From contig NZ_CP077095.1 in assembly GCF_014268885.2 (NCBI RefSeq), forward strand, positions 2,175,501-2,239,500: a stretch of 64,000 nt of DNA, written 5' to 3'. Shown here piece by piece: positions 37,011 to 47,178 of the stretch; position 1 is the stretch's first letter, and every line of letters starts with the position of its first letter. Below the pieces are notes generated by a model. The model was not told where the DNA came from. It did not search any database and worked only from the letters and a program-made list of their open reading frames with translations. Position numbers and translations under genes: made by a program. This DNA is from Pseudomonas xantholysinigenes. GTDB taxonomy: Bacteria > Pseudomonadota > Gammaproteobacteria > Pseudomonadales > Pseudomonadaceae.

Positions 37011-39110
37011 ATGCCGCTCGCCCCCAGTTCCGACATGATGTATCGGCTGTTGATCCAGAGTGTGGCGGACTACGCCATCTACCTGCTCACCCCGGACGGT
37101 ATCGTCGCCAATTGGAACCCCGGCGCGCAGCGGGCCAAAGGCTACAGCGCCGAGGAAATCGTCGGCCAGCACTTTTCGGTGTTCTATACCGACCAGGATC
37201 GTGACGCCGGGCTGCCCGCGCAGAGCCTGGCCACCGCGCGGCTCGAGGGGCGATTCCAGGCCGAAGGCCTGCGCCAGCGCAAGGATGGTTCGCACTTCTG
37301 GACCAGCGTGGTGATCGAGCCGATCAAGGAGCAGGGCACCGGCCAGGTGATCGGCTTCGCCAAGATCACCCGCGATATTTCCGAGCGCCGACAACACGAA
37401 CTGGAACTGCTCAAGGCCAAGGAGCTTGCCGAACAGTACAGCCACGAAATGACCACCCTGTCGCAGTTCCTCGACTCGGTCATCGCCAACATCCCCGCCA
37501 GTGTCATTGTCCAGGACCTGCAGAGCCAGCAGATCCTGCTGGCCAACCAGCAGGCCGAGCGCCTGTTCGGTGGCCAGGGCGCGAGCATGGTCGGCCAACT
37601 GCCGGGGCAGGGCCTGGCCCCGGCGGCGGCCGATTACCTGGAGCAGCAACTGGCGCGTGGCGCGCGCAGCAGCAAGGGTTACCTGGCCGAGACCCGGGTC
37701 GACACCGCCAGCGGCGCGCGCACCCTGCGCAGCCGCGCCATGCTCTGCCAGAATCGCGAAGGGCAGGGCGACTATGTGCTGTTCGTCGCCGAGGATGCCA
37801 CCGAGGAACTGGCTGCCCATGCGCAGATCCACCACATGGCGCATCATGACGCCCTGACCGGCCTGCCCAACCGCACCCTGTTCAACGAACGCCTCAAGCA
37901 GGCGCTGCTGCGCGGCGAGGACAGCGGCAAGCTCACCGCCACTCTGTGCCTGGACCTGGACAACTTCAAGAACATCAACGACACCCTGGGCCACGCCTTC
38001 GGCGACAAACTGCTGCGCGCCCTGGGCAAGCGCCTGCGCCGCGAACTGCGCGAGCACGATACCCTGGCGCGACTGGGGGGCGACGAATTCGCCGTGGTCC
38101 TGTCCGGGCTGGACACTCGCGACGCGGCGCGCAACACCGCGCAGCGCCTGATCGAGGCGGTGTGTCCGCCGTTCCATATCGAGGGCCACCAGTTCACGGT
38201 CGGGGTGAGTGTCGGTGTCGCCATCGCCCCGGATGACCATGATCAGGCCGAGCAGTTGCTCGGCTATGCCGACATGGCCCTGTACGAGGCCAAGCGCAAT
38301 GGTCGCAACCGTTATGAGTGCTTCCAGGTCGAGCTCGACGTTGCCGCGCGCCAGCGCCGCCTGGTCGAGACTGACCTGCGCACCGCCTTGCACCTGGGGC
38401 AGTTGCAGCTGCACTACCAGCCGGTGGTGGACCAGCAGAGCAGCAGTGTCACCGGCTACGAGGCACTGCTGCGCTGGGAGCATCCGGCGCGGGGCATGAT
38501 CATGCCGTTGGACTTCATCCCTATTGCCGAGGAAACCGGGCTGATCCACGACATCGGCGCCCGGGCCCTGAACCTGGCCTGCCAGGAGGCGGCCAGCTGG
38601 GGCACGACGCAGATGGTATCGGTCAACCTGTCGCCGGTGCAGTTCAAGAACGCCAACCTGGTCCACACCGTAGCCCTGGCCCTGGCCGACTCGGGGCTGC
38701 CGGCCAGCCGCCTGGAGCTGGAGATCACCGAGTCGGTGCTGCTGGGCAACAGCGAGGAAAACGTGCGCACCTTGCGCGCGCTGAAAGACCTGGGCGTGTC
38801 GATCTCGCTCGACGATTTTGGTACCGGTTACTCGTCGCTCGGTTACCTGCGCTCGTTCCCGTTCGACCGGATCAAGATCGACAAGTCATTCGTCCACGAC
38901 ATGTGCGAGAGCCGCGAGGCAATGTCGATCATCCGCGCCATCACCGAGCTGTCCAACAGCCTGATGATCAAGACCACGGCCGAAGGGGTGGAGTCGGCGG
39001 AGCAGATGGAGCGGTTGATGGCGGAGGGCTGCTCGCACTTCCAGGGCTATCTATATGGTCGTCCGGCCCCGGCGCATGAGCGTGTAAAACAGGTCGCCCG
39101 AGCATCATAG
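37011..39110 (+). CDS. PAS-PAS-GGDEF-EAL cyclic-di-GMP signalling protein
   Basis: About 699 residues from MPLAPSSDMMYRLLIQSVAD behind AGGTAAA; a GTG nine codons earlier is also possible. A first PAS domain spans residues about 10-130 (YAIYLLTPDGIVANWNPGAQ) and a second 150-265. The cyclase domain has an intact GGDEF (ARLGGDEFAVV) and an RxxD inhibitory site five residues before it (REHD). The phosphodiesterase domain begins YEALLRWEHP with an intact EAL and has DDFGTGYSSLGYLRSFPFD. Both activities look possible. No membrane segment is seen, so it is cytoplasmic. The signal sensed by PAS is unknown. Confidence 0.94.
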   Translation: MPLAPSSDMMYRLLIQSVADYAIYLLTPDGIVANWNPGAQRAKGYSAEEIVGQHFSVFYTDQDRDAGLPAQSLATARLEGRFQAEGLRQRKDGSHFWTSVVIEPIKEQGTGQVIGFAKITRDISERRQHELELLKAKELAEQYSHEMTTLSQFLDSVIANIPASVIVQDLQSQQILLANQQAERLFGGQGASMVGQLPGQGLAPAAADYLEQQLARGARSSKGYLAETRVDTASGARTLRSRAMLCQNREGQGDYVLFVAEDATEELAAHAQIHHMAHHDALTGLPNRTLFNERLKQALLRGEDSGKLTATLCLDLDNFKNINDTLGHAFGDKLLRALGKRLRRELREHDTLARLGGDEFAVVLSGLDTRDAARNTAQRLIEAVCPPFHIEGHQFTVGVSVGVAIAPDDHDQAEQLLGYADMALYEAKRNGRNRYECFQVELDVAARQRRLVETDLRTALHLGQLQLHYQPVVDQQSSSVTGYEALLRWEHPARGMIMPLDFIPIAEETGLIHDIGARALNLACQEAASWGTTQMVSVNLSPVQFKNANLVHTVALALADSGLPASRLELEITESVLLGNSEENVRTLRALKDLGVSISLDDFGTGYSSLGYLRSFPFDRIKIDKSFVHDMCESREAMSIIRAITELSNSLMIKTTAEGVESAEQMERLMAEGCSHFQGYLYGRPAPAHERVKQVARAS

Positions 39111-39250
39111 TGGCCCGGGCTGGCCGATCAGCGAACAAAAATGTACCGTCTGGAACACAACACCGGTTCCACCAATGTTCATCGCCGTTCATCTCTTCTA
39201 GAATCCGCGCATGCCCAGGCGCCATGCCCGGGCCTTGTCCCGAGAGCCCC

Positions 39251-40132
39251 ATGAGTTCCAACCAGCCGCTGTCCGGCGCCAACCAGCCGTTGCGTGGCAT
39301 CGCCCTGGTGGTAATGGCGACCTTTCTGTTTGCCAGCCACGACGGGTTGTCCAAGTTCCTCGGCGGGATCTACCCGATCATCATGGTGGTCTGGGCGCGT
39401 TACCTGGTGCATACCTTGTTGATGGCCGGGATCTTCCTGCCCAAGGCCGGCATGGCTGTGCTGCGCACCCGGCGGCCACTGCTGCAGACCCTGCGCGCCC
39501 TGAGCCTGCTCAGTACCAGCCTGTTGTTCACCGCGGGCTTGCAGTACCTGCCGCTGGCCGAGGCCACCGCGGTCAACTTCCTGGCCCCGGTGCTGGTCAC
39601 CGCGCTGTCGGTGCCGCTGCTAGGGGAACGGGTGACGGCGGGGCAGTGGTTGGCCGTGGTGATGGGCTTCAGTGGTGTGCTGGTGGTGGTGCATCCGGGC
39701 GGCGCGATGTTCACGCCAGCCATTCTGTTCCCCTTCGGCTCGGCGTTGGGCTTCTGCTTTTACCAGTTGCTCACGCGCAAGCTGGCGGCCCATGACAGCC
39801 CGACCACCAGCAACTTCTACGCAGGCTTGTGCAACACCTTGATCATGACGGCGCTGGTGCCGTTCTTCTGGCAGACGCCGCAGTGGTCCCATGTGCCGTT
39901 CATGCTGGCGCTGGGCGGCTGCGGGATGACCGCGCACCTGCTGTTGACCCAGGCGTTCCGGCATGCGGCGCCGGCGTTGCTGGCGCCATTCAGCTACTGC
40001 CAGATCGTGTTTGCCGGGTTGCTGGGCCTGCTGGTATTTGGCCAGGTCCCGGACAGGGTGAGCCTGGTCGGAATCGCGATCATCTGCCTGAGTGGACTGG
40101 GGGCTGCCTGGATGCAGCGGGCTCGCCCATAG
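39251..40132 (+). CDS. EamA family (DMT superfamily) permease
   Basis: A 293-residue membrane protein with ten hydrophobic segments in two EamA repeats. The first repeat includes ALVVMATFLFASHDGLSKFL and LPLAEATAVNFLAPVLVTAL, the second FYAGLCNTLIMTALVPFFWQ and APFSYCQIVFAGLLGLLVFG. The start MSSNQPLSGANQPLRG is the first ATG consistent with the family. Such permeases export or import metabolites; the substrate is unknown. It is convergent with the terC gene. Confidence 0.9.
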   Translation: MSSNQPLSGANQPLRGIALVVMATFLFASHDGLSKFLGGIYPIIMVVWARYLVHTLLMAGIFLPKAGMAVLRTRRPLLQTLRALSLLSTSLLFTAGLQYLPLAEATAVNFLAPVLVTALSVPLLGERVTAGQWLAVVMGFSGVLVVVHPGGAMFTPAILFPFGSALGFCFYQLLTRKLAAHDSPTTSNFYAGLCNTLIMTALVPFFWQTPQWSHVPFMLALGGCGMTAHLLLTQAFRHAAPALLAPFSYCQIVFAGLLGLLVFGQVPDRVSLVGIAIICLSGLGAAWMQRARP

Positions 40133-40190
40133 CGTTACCGGCTTCCCAGTGCAGGAGCCGGCTTGCTGGTGCCATTCATCAAATACCTGT

Positions 40191-41201
40191 CTAACGCCCA
40201 GCTTCATCGACATCGGCGTGATCCGCCTTCTTGTCACGGGTGCGCAGCAACGACAGCAATACCCCACCCAGCAACAGACCGAACGTCACCCCCAGCGACA
40301 CCCCCGCCGGCACCTTGCCCACCAGCCCGTGCCAGAAGATCTTGCAGCCGATGAATATCAGCACCATGGCCAGCGCGTACTTGAGGTAGACGAACCGGTG
40401 CATCAGCGCGGCCAGGGCGAAATACAGCGAGCGCAGGCCGAGGATGGCGAAGATGTTCGAGGTATAGACGATGAACGGGTCCTGGGTAATGGCAAAGATC
40501 GCCGGCACGCTGTCGACGGCGAACACCAGGTCGGCCAGCTCGATCAACACCAGGGCCAGGAACAGCGGCGTGGCATAGCGGATGGCTCGGTCTGCGCCGG
40601 GCGGGGTGAGCTGCACGAAGAAGTGACGGCCGTGCAGTTGGTCGGTGACGCGCATGTGCCGACGCACGAAACGCAGTACCGGGTTGTTGGCCAGGTCCGG
40701 ATGGCTGTCGTCCTTGCTCAGCGCCATCTTCACCCCGGTGAACAGCAGGAAGGCGCCGAACAGATACAGCACCCAGGCAAAGTGCTGCACCAGCGCGGCG
40801 CCCACGCCGATCATGATGGCCCGCAGCACCACCACCCCGAGGATGCCCCAGAACAGCACGCGGTGCTGGTAGCGGCGGGGGATGGCGAAGAAGCTGAAGA
40901 TCATCGCCATGACGAACACGTTGTCCATCGACAACGACTGTTCGACCAGGAACCCGGTGTAGAACTCCAGCGCCGACTGCGCACCCAGCTCGAGCCATAC
41001 CCAGACCCCGAACAGTACGCCGACACTGAAGTAGCCGGCATACAGCAGCAGGCTCTCGCGCATTTCGATCTCGCGGTCCTGGCGGTGCAGCACGCCCAGG
41101 TCCAGGACCAGCAAGCCAACGACGATGACGATGAATACCAGCCACAACCAGGTGCTGGTGCCGAGGAAAGGTGTGAAGAGGAATGTCTGCAGAGCTGTCA
41201 T
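40191..41201 (-). CDS. TerC family membrane protein (Alx-like)
   Basis: A 336-residue protein starting MTALQTFLFTPFLGTSTWLW behind AAGGAGGGGCTC. The nine or so helices include the acidic, metal-binding motifs of TerC: GFLVEQSLSMDNVFVMAMIF and LIELADLVFAVDSVPAIFAI. E. coli Alx, the closest known relative type, exports manganese and is controlled by a leader RNA responding to Mn2+ and alkaline pH. Here too a structured leader that would bury the ribosome site precedes the gene. The metal is inferred. Confidence 0.92.
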   Translation of the reverse strand: MTALQTFLFTPFLGTSTWLWLVFIVIVVGLLVLDLGVLHRQDREIEMRESLLLYAGYFSVGVLFGVWVWLELGAQSALEFYTGFLVEQSLSMDNVFVMAMIFSFFAIPRRYQHRVLFWGILGVVVLRAIMIGVGAALVQHFAWVLYLFGAFLLFTGVKMALSKDDSHPDLANNPVLRFVRRHMRVTDQLHGRHFFVQLTPPGADRAIRYATPLFLALVLIELADLVFAVDSVPAIFAITQDPFIVYTSNIFAILGLRSLYFALAALMHRFVYLKYALAMVLIFIGCKIFWHGLVGKVPAGVSLGVTFGLLLGGVLLSLLRTRDKKADHADVDEAGR

Positions 41202-41203
41202 GA

Positions 41204-41274
41204 GCCCCTCCTTGAATGTCGACGTTGCATGGCAACAGTGATCCGACATGGCGGCGCACGCCGTCAGAGGGGCC
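41204..41274 (-). promoter_or_regulatory. Structured leader that pairs with the terC ribosome site
   Basis: In the leftward transcript, GCCCCUC (41273-41267) is exactly complementary to GAGGGGC (41210-41204), which is the Shine-Dalgarno stretch of terC. Inside this stem lie a CGGC/GCCG hairpin and a second hairpin AUGUCG/CGACAU (41250-41244 region with 41222-41217) capped by GUUGC/GCAAC. The result is a closed multibranch fold over the translation start. It does not show the conserved yybP-ykoY residues. Regulation is inferred. Confidence 0.5.
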
Positions 41275-41355
41275 CGGTATCACATGGGCTTGAGCCTAGT
41301 CGTGAATGCCCGGGTTGCCGAATGGCGAGGTGTTACAGTTTTTTGCGCAAAAAAC

Positions 41356-41374
41356 AATATTAAGAATCATTTGC
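41356..41374. promoter_or_regulatory. Fur-box-like sequence upstream of the TonB receptor gene
   Basis: AATATTAAGAATCATTTGC agrees with the 19-bp consensus GATAATGATAATCATTATC at 13 positions by my count. It sits about 140 bp before the receptor start. Iron repression of this receptor is the natural reading. Confidence 0.55.
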
Positions 41375-41510
41375 GGTTGAAAGTGAGTTGCGACAACCCT
41401 AGGATGCGCTGCAACCGTCGACAGAACGGGCGTGCCAATTGGCGCGCTAGCACAGCAACCACGAAAACCGGTGATCAGCGCCACTTACAAACGAGCAGGG
41501 AACGTCCACC

Positions 41511-43733
41511 GTGCATCAACCGCAACTTCCGCGCACGACCCTTGGGGCAGGGAATGCCATCACCGTACCTCAGCGTCACCCCTTGGCCTTGGCCGTGTTG
41601 GCCAGCAGCCTGGCAGTCAGCGCCAGCCTGGCCTGGGCAGGCGATACCCAACCGCTCGAGCTGGGCGCCACCGCTGTCACCGACACGGCGCTGGGCGAGA
41701 TCACCGAGGGCAGCGGCGCCTACACCGGCGGTGCCACCCGCACGGCCACGCGCATGGCCCTGTCGCCGCGGGAGACACCGCAGTCGGTGAGCGTGATCAC
41801 CCGCCAGCAGATGGACGACCAGCACCTGACCGACATCGGCAAGGTGCTGGGCAAGACGCCAGGCGTCACGGTCAGCAAGCTCGACAGCAACCGCACCAGC
41901 TTCCGGGTACGCGGTTTCGAGATCGACAACTTTCAGGTCGACGGCATCCCCAGCGCCTTCCGCTTTTCCAATGGCGTCGACCGCACCGACATGGTCATTT
42001 TCGACCGGGTCGAAGTGCTCAGGGGCGCCACCGGCCTGCTCAGCGGCTTCGGCAGCCCGGCCGCGACGGTCAACCTGGTGCGCAAGCGGCCAACCCATGC
42101 GCTTGCCGGCTATGTGTCGCTGGGCGCTGGCAGTTGGGACACCTACCGCGGCGAGTTCGACATCGGCGGCCCGTTGACCGCCGACGGCGGCGTGCGCGGG
42201 CGTATGGTCGTGGCTCATGAGGATGGCCATTCGTTCATGGACAACCTGGCCGACAAGAAGCAGGTGATGTATGGCATCGTTGAGTTCGACCTGAGCGACG
42301 ACACCCTGCTCAGCGTGGGCCTGAGCCGCCAGGGCAACCGCCCCGAAGCCACCTCGTGGGGGCCGTCGACGCCGCTGCTGGACAGCAACGGCAATCGCTT
42401 TCGCATGTCGCGCTCGTACAATCCGGGCGCCAAGTGGAGCCAGTGGGACAATACCGCGGACAACCTGTTCGTCACCCTTGAGCAGCGTCTGGCCAACGAC
42501 TGGACATTCAAGGCGTCGGCCACGCGCAGTGAAAACGACGCACCCATGCGCCTGGGCTCGGCGACCAATGGTTATCCGCACCCGCTGAGTGGTGATGGCA
42601 TCACTGTGTGGCTTGGGCGCTACCGCTACCAGACCGACCAGAGCGCCTACGATCTCTATGCCACCGGGCCGTTGCAAATGCTCGGGCGCGAGCATGAACT
42701 GGTGGTGGGCCTGTCGCACCGGGATCTGCGCACCCACGAGGACCACTGGCCGATGCGTTTCGGCAGCGCCAACATCTATCAATGGCGCGGCGACTATCCC
42801 GAGCCCGACTGGGGGCCGCTCAGCGCCAAGGTCGACACGCGGGTGCAGGAGGATGCCGCGTACCTGACCGGCCGTTTCAAGCCCAGTGACGCCTTGTCGC
42901 TGATCCTTGGAGGTCGCGTGTCCAACTGGCAGCTCGACAGCTCCCGGCTCGACACCGCCAGTGGCCGGCGCACCAAGACCCAGGGCCTGGAAGAGAACGG
43001 CGTGGTGGTGCCCTATGCCGGCGTGGTCTACGACCTGGATGACACCTGGTCGGTGTACGGCAGCTACACCAGCATCTTCAAACCCCACGAAAGCCAGCAG
43101 GATGCCAGTGGCAAGATGATCGAGCCGGAGGAGGGCGATGCCTACGAGCTGGGGCTCAAGGCCGGGTTCTTCGACGGGCGCCTGAATGCCAGCCTGGCCG
43201 TGTTCGAAGTGCGCCAGGACAACCTTGCGGAGTTCGTGCGTACCGATCCGCTCAGCAATCGTGGCGTCTACCGGTCGATCAAGGGCGCCAAGAGCCGTGG
43301 CTTCGAGCTGGAGCTGGCGGGCGAACTGACTGCCGACTGGCAGGTGCAGGGTGGCTTTACCCACCGCATCACCCGGGATGGCGAGGGCGACAAGATCGCT
43401 ACCATCGAGCCGGAGAACCTGTTGCGCCTGTCCAGTACCTATCGCCTGCCGGGCGTCTGGAACAAGCTGACCCTAGGTGGGGCGGCCAACTGGCAAAGCA
43501 AGATCTGGAAGGACATCAGCAGCCCGTTGCCGGGTCAGACCGATCGCTATACCCAGTCGAGCTACCTGACCCTGGATGCCATGGCTCGCTACCAGGTTAC
43601 CGAGCAGCTCTCGGTGTCCTTCAATGGCAACAACCTGGCCGACAAGCGGTATTTCAACAACCTGGGCTTCTATAACGGTGGCTATTATGGGGATCCACGC
43701 AATTTCATGCTGACCACCCGTTACGCGTTCTGA
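41511..43733 (+). CDS. TonB-dependent siderophore receptor
   Basis: A 740-residue outer-membrane receptor with a GTG start. A long signal peptide ends about residue 43 (LAVSASLAWAGDTQ). The plug domain starts near residue 75 (TRMALSPRETPQSVSVITRQ) and holds VRGFEIDNFQVDGIP and RVEVLRGATGLLSGFGSPAA. The beta-barrel continues to the C-terminal aromatic end (FMLTTRYAF). There is no N-terminal STN signalling domain and no FecI/FecR pair beside it, so control is likely by Fur alone. The barrel resembles the FpvA/FoxA/FiuA group, but the siderophore cannot be named. Confidence 0.94.
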   Translation: MHQPQLPRTTLGAGNAITVPQRHPLALAVLASSLAVSASLAWAGDTQPLELGATAVTDTALGEITEGSGAYTGGATRTATRMALSPRETPQSVSVITRQQMDDQHLTDIGKVLGKTPGVTVSKLDSNRTSFRVRGFEIDNFQVDGIPSAFRFSNGVDRTDMVIFDRVEVLRGATGLLSGFGSPAATVNLVRKRPTHALAGYVSLGAGSWDTYRGEFDIGGPLTADGGVRGRMVVAHEDGHSFMDNLADKKQVMYGIVEFDLSDDTLLSVGLSRQGNRPEATSWGPSTPLLDSNGNRFRMSRSYNPGAKWSQWDNTADNLFVTLEQRLANDWTFKASATRSENDAPMRLGSATNGYPHPLSGDGITVWLGRYRYQTDQSAYDLYATGPLQMLGREHELVVGLSHRDLRTHEDHWPMRFGSANIYQWRGDYPEPDWGPLSAKVDTRVQEDAAYLTGRFKPSDALSLILGGRVSNWQLDSSRLDTASGRRTKTQGLEENGVVVPYAGVVYDLDDTWSVYGSYTSIFKPHESQQDASGKMIEPEEGDAYELGLKAGFFDGRLNASLAVFEVRQDNLAEFVRTDPLSNRGVYRSIKGAKSRGFELELAGELTADWQVQGGFTHRITRDGEGDKIATIEPENLLRLSSTYRLPGVWNKLTLGGAANWQSKIWKDISSPLPGQTDRYTQSSYLTLDAMARYQVTEQLSVSFNGNNLADKRYFNNLGFYNGGYYGDPRNFMLTTRYAF

Positions 43734-43741
43734 GTAAAACC

Positions 43742-43770
43742 CGCAGGCGCCAGCAAGGCTGGCGCCTGCG
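43742..43770. terminator. Strong hairpin after the TonB receptor
   Basis: CGCAGGCGCCAGC and GCTGGCGCCTGCG form a perfect 13-bp stem with a three-base loop, eight bases after the stop. No T-run follows on the plus strand; a short GGGTTTTAC run follows it on the minus strand. The rest of the space to 44062 presumably carries the ftsK promoter. Confidence 0.65.
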
Positions 43771-44062
43771 CCGAGCGCGTCAGGGCGTGCGCACAGCCTG
43801 TCAATTTTCCACCGCTTTCATCCTCCCACCGGCACCATCTGGCACAATTGCTGTCACACCTGTGCAAAAACACAGCATAAGCCTTTGTCACAAAAGAAAA
43901 TGCGTGCTCAAATTGCAGCCATGTGAAATCAGCCCCCACTTGAGCCCCATACGGCGTACCGTCATGGCGGCTGGCGGGCAGTAATGTTAAAAGTAGTGGT
44001 TCATTGGCCGTTGACCGGCCGATCACTATTGGACGCGCAGCACGCGCAGGAATAGACGCGTT

Positions 44063-46480
44063 TTGAAGAAATCCACCGCAACTCCAGCTCCCTTGCCTGT
44101 GCCCCTGTGGCGGCAGCAGCTGCACTACCGACTCAAGGAAGGTGCGCTGATCGCCGTCGGTGCCCTGTGCCTGTACCTGTGGATGGCCCTGCTGACCTAC
44201 GACACCTCCGATCCAGGTTTCAGTCACACCAGCAACGCCGACCAGGTGCAGAACGCCGCCGGTCGCGCCGGCGCCTATTTCGCCGACATCCTGTTCATGG
44301 TGCTCGGCTACTTCGCCTATATCTTCCCGCTGCTGCTGGCGATCAAGACCTGGCAGATCTTCCGTGAGCGCCACCAGCCCTGGCAGTGGAGCGGTTGGCT
44401 GTTCTCCTGGCGGTTGATCGGCCTGGTGTTCCTGGTGCTGTCGGGCGCGGCGCTGGCGCATATCCACTTCCACCCCTCGGCGAGCCTGCCTTTCTCTGCT
44501 GGCGGCGCCTTGGGCGAGAGCCTTGGCGACCTGGCGCGCAACCTGCTGAACGTGCAGGGCAGCACGCTGATGTTCATCGCCTTGTTCCTGTTCGGCCTGA
44601 CCGTGTTCACCGACCTGTCCTGGTTCAAGGTGATGGACGTCACCGGCAAGATCACCCTCGATTTGTTCGAACTGGTGCAGGGCGCGGCCAACCGCTGGTG
44701 GGAAGCACGCAACGAGCGCAAGCGCCTGGTGGCGCAACTGCGTGAAGTGGACGAGCAGGTCGACGAAGTGGTCGCCCCGGTGGTGGCCGACAAGCGCGAG
44801 CAGGTCAAGGCCCGCGAACGCATCATCGAGCGCGACGAGGCGCTGACCAAGCACATCGCCCAGCGCGAACAGCAGCCGGCCCCGGTGATCAACATGCCGG
44901 CCCCGGCGGTCAAGGCGCCGGAGCCGAGCAAGCGGGTGATGAAAGAGAAGCAGGCGCCGTTGTTCGTCGACAGCGCCGTCGAGGGCACGCTGCCGTCGAT
45001 CTCCATCCTCGACCCGGCCGAGCAGAAGAAGGTCGAGTACTCGCCTGAGTCCCTGGCCGCCGTCGGTCACCTGCTGGAAATCAAGCTCAAGGAATTCGGC
45101 GTCGAGGTCTCGGTCGACTCGATCCACCCTGGCCCGGTGATCACCCGTTACGAGATCCAGCCGGCCGCGGGCGTCAAGGTCAGCCGTATCGCCAACCTGG
45201 CCAAGGACCTGGCGCGTTCGCTGGCGGTGACCAGTGTGCGTGTTGTCGAGGTCATCCCCGGCAAGACCACCGTGGGTATCGAGATTCCCAACGAGAACCG
45301 CCAGATGGTGCGCTTCTCCGAGGTGCTGTCGTCGCCGCAGTTCGACGAGAACAAGTCGCCGGTGACCCTGGCCCTGGGCCATGACATCGGCGGCAAGCCG
45401 GTGATCACCGACCTGGCCAAGATGCCGCACTTGCTGGTGGCCGGTACCACCGGTTCCGGTAAGTCGGTGGGCGTGAACGCGATGATCCTGTCGATCCTGT
45501 TCAAGTCGGGTCCGGAAGACGCCCGGTTGATCATGATCGACCCGAAGATGCTCGAACTGTCGATCTACGAGGGCATCCCGCACTTGCTGTGCCCGGTGGT
45601 CACCGACATGAAGGACGCCGCTAACGCCCTGCGCTGGAGCGTCGCCGAGATGGAGCGCCGTTACAAGCTGATGGCGGCCATGGGCGTGCGCAACCTGGCG
45701 GGCTTCAACCGCAAGATCAAGGACGCGCAAGAGGCCGGCGAGATCATCCACGACCCGCTGTACCGTCGCGAGAGCATGGATGACGAGCCACCGGCGCTGA
45801 AAACCCTGCCGACCATCGTGGTGGTGGTCGACGAATTCGCCGACATGATGATGATCGTCGGCAAGAAGGTCGAAGAACTGATCGCCCGTATCGCCCAGAA
45901 GGCCCGTGCCGCGGGTATCCACCTGATCCTCGCCACCCAGCGGCCGTCGGTCGACGTGATCACCGGCCTGATCAAGGCCAACATCCCGACGCGCATGGCG
46001 TTCCAGGTGTCGAGCAAGATCGACTCGCGGACCATCATCGACCAGGGTGGCGCCGAACAGTTGCTGGGCCACGGTGACATGCTGTACATGCCGCCAGGCA
46101 CCAGCCTGCCGATCCGTGTGCACGGCGCGTTCGTCTCCGACGACGAGGTGCACCGTACGGTCGAGGCGTGGAAGCTGCGCGGTGCGCCGGACTACAACGA
46201 CGACATCCTCAACGGCGTCGAAGAGGCCGGCAGCGGCTTCGACGGTGGCGGCGGCGGTGGCGATGGCGAGGATTCCGAGAGCGACGCCTTGTACGATGAA
46301 GCCGTCCAGTTCGTGCTCGAAAGCCGTCGCGCGTCGATCTCGGCGGTGCAGCGCAAGCTGAAGATCGGCTACAACCGCGCCGCGCGGATGATCGAGGCGA
46401 TGGAGATGGCCGGCGTGGTCACGCCGATGAACAGCAACGGTTCGCGGGAAGTGATTGCCCCGGGCGGCCCACGCGATTGA
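44063..46480 (+). CDS. ftsK: DNA translocase FtsK
   Basis: An 805-residue protein with a TTG start ([20 protein letters not shown]). Four membrane helices fill residues about 30-180. A Pro/Ala/Glu-rich linker follows ([17 protein letters not shown]). The RecA-like motor has Walker A ([16 protein letters not shown], near residue 460) and Walker B ([16 protein letters not shown]). The gamma winged helix at the C-terminus ([20 protein letters not shown]) reads KOPS sites and activates XerD. It pumps the chromosome termini through the division septum. It is followed by lolA as in other pseudomonads. Confidence 0.98.
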   Translation: MKKSTATPAPLPVPLWRQQLHYRLKEGALIAVGALCLYLWMALLTYDTSDPGFSHTSNADQVQNAAGRAGAYFADILFMVLGYFAYIFPLLLAIKTWQIFRERHQPWQWSGWLFSWRLIGLVFLVLSGAALAHIHFHPSASLPFSAGGALGESLGDLARNLLNVQGSTLMFIALFLFGLTVFTDLSWFKVMDVTGKITLDLFELVQGAANRWWEARNERKRLVAQLREVDEQVDEVVAPVVADKREQVKARERIIERDEALTKHIAQREQQPAPVINMPAPAVKAPEPSKRVMKEKQAPLFVDSAVEGTLPSISILDPAEQKKVEYSPESLAAVGHLLEIKLKEFGVEVSVDSIHPGPVITRYEIQPAAGVKVSRIANLAKDLARSLAVTSVRVVEVIPGKTTVGIEIPNENRQMVRFSEVLSSPQFDENKSPVTLALGHDIGGKPVITDLAKMPHLLVAGTTGSGKSVGVNAMILSILFKSGPEDARLIMIDPKMLELSIYEGIPHLLCPVVTDMKDAANALRWSVAEMERRYKLMAAMGVRNLAGFNRKIKDAQEAGEIIHDPLYRRESMDDEPPALKTLPTIVVVVDEFADMMMIVGKKVEELIARIAQKARAAGIHLILATQRPSVDVITGLIKANIPTRMAFQVSSKIDSRTIIDQGGAEQLLGHGDMLYMPPGTSLPIRVHGAFVSDDEVHRTVEAWKLRGAPDYNDDILNGVEEAGSGFDGGGGGGDGEDSESDALYDEAVQFVLESRRASISAVQRKLKIGYNRAARMIEAMEMAGVVTPMNSNGSREVIAPGGPRD

Positions 46481-46542
46481 TGATCACCTCGCCGGGCGCC
46501 AACGGTGGCGCCCGGCCTATTCAATGCTCAATGAGGATTCCC

Positions 46543-47166
46543 ATGCGCGCGATTCGCATGCTGTTGGTTTCTGCCCTGGCCGCGGCCAGCCTGTCGGCCC
46601 AGGCCGGCGAACAGGACGTCCAGCGCCTGACCCAGTTGCTGGAAAAGTCGCAGACCATCGAAGCCAATTTCTCCCAGCTGACCCTGGACGCCAGCGGCAC
46701 CAGCCTGCAGGAAGCCAACGGCAAGATGACCGTCAAGCGCCCGGGCCTGTTCTACTGGCACACCGATGCGCCCCAGGAGCAGGTGGTGGTGTCCGATGGC
46801 AAGAACGTCACCCTGTGGGACCCGGACCTGGAGCAGGCGACCATCAAGAAGCTCGATGTGCGTCTGAACCAGACCCCAGCGCTGCTGTTGTCCGGTGATG
46901 TATCGAAGATCAGCCAGAGCTTCGACATCACCTCCAAGGAGCAGGGCGAGGTGATGGACTTCACCTTGAAGCCCAAGACCAAGGACACCCTGTTCGACTC
47001 GCTGCGCGTGTCGTTCCGCAAGGGCCTGATCAATGACATGCAACTGGTCGACAGCGTCGGCCAGCGCACCAATATCCTGTTCAATGGCGTCAAGGCCAAC
47101 CAGGCGGTGCCGGACAGCCAGTTCAAGTTCGACATCCCCAAGGGCGCGGACGTCATCAAGGAGTAA
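46543..47166 (+). CDS. lolA: Outer-membrane lipoprotein carrier protein LolA
   Basis: A 207-residue periplasmic chaperone. The start is the ATG eight bases after GAGGA, giving [20 protein letters not shown] as signal peptide with cleavage after AQA. The mature fold marks are [40 protein letters not shown] and [20 protein letters not shown]. LolA carries lipoproteins from LolCDE to LolB. It lies 62 bp after ftsK and 12 bp before rarA. Confidence 0.97.
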   Translation: MRAIRMLLVSALAAASLSAQAGEQDVQRLTQLLEKSQTIEANFSQLTLDASGTSLQEANGKMTVKRPGLFYWHTDAPQEQVVVSDGKNVTLWDPDLEQATIKKLDVRLNQTPALLLSGDVSKISQSFDITSKEQGEVMDFTLKPKTKDTLFDSLRVSFRKGLINDMQLVDSVGQRTNILFNGVKANQAVPDSQFKFDIPKGADVIKE

Positions 47167-47178
47167 GCGGAGCCTGTG

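Noticed and set aside
36579..38666. Long minus-strand frame antisense to the GGDEF-EAL gene
   Set aside because: The opposite strand contains intact GGDEF and EAL motifs; the antisense frame has no recognisable fold.
41202..41340. yybP-ykoY manganese riboswitch in front of terC
   Set aside because: The conserved loop residues of that class are not visible; only the generic ribosome-site pairing is supported.
33411..44062. A multi-gene defence island in the variable block
   Set aside because: The genes are individually recognisable metabolic, signalling and transport genes. The sirtuin is of the housekeeping CobB/SIRT5 type and is not fused or coupled to any defence partner.
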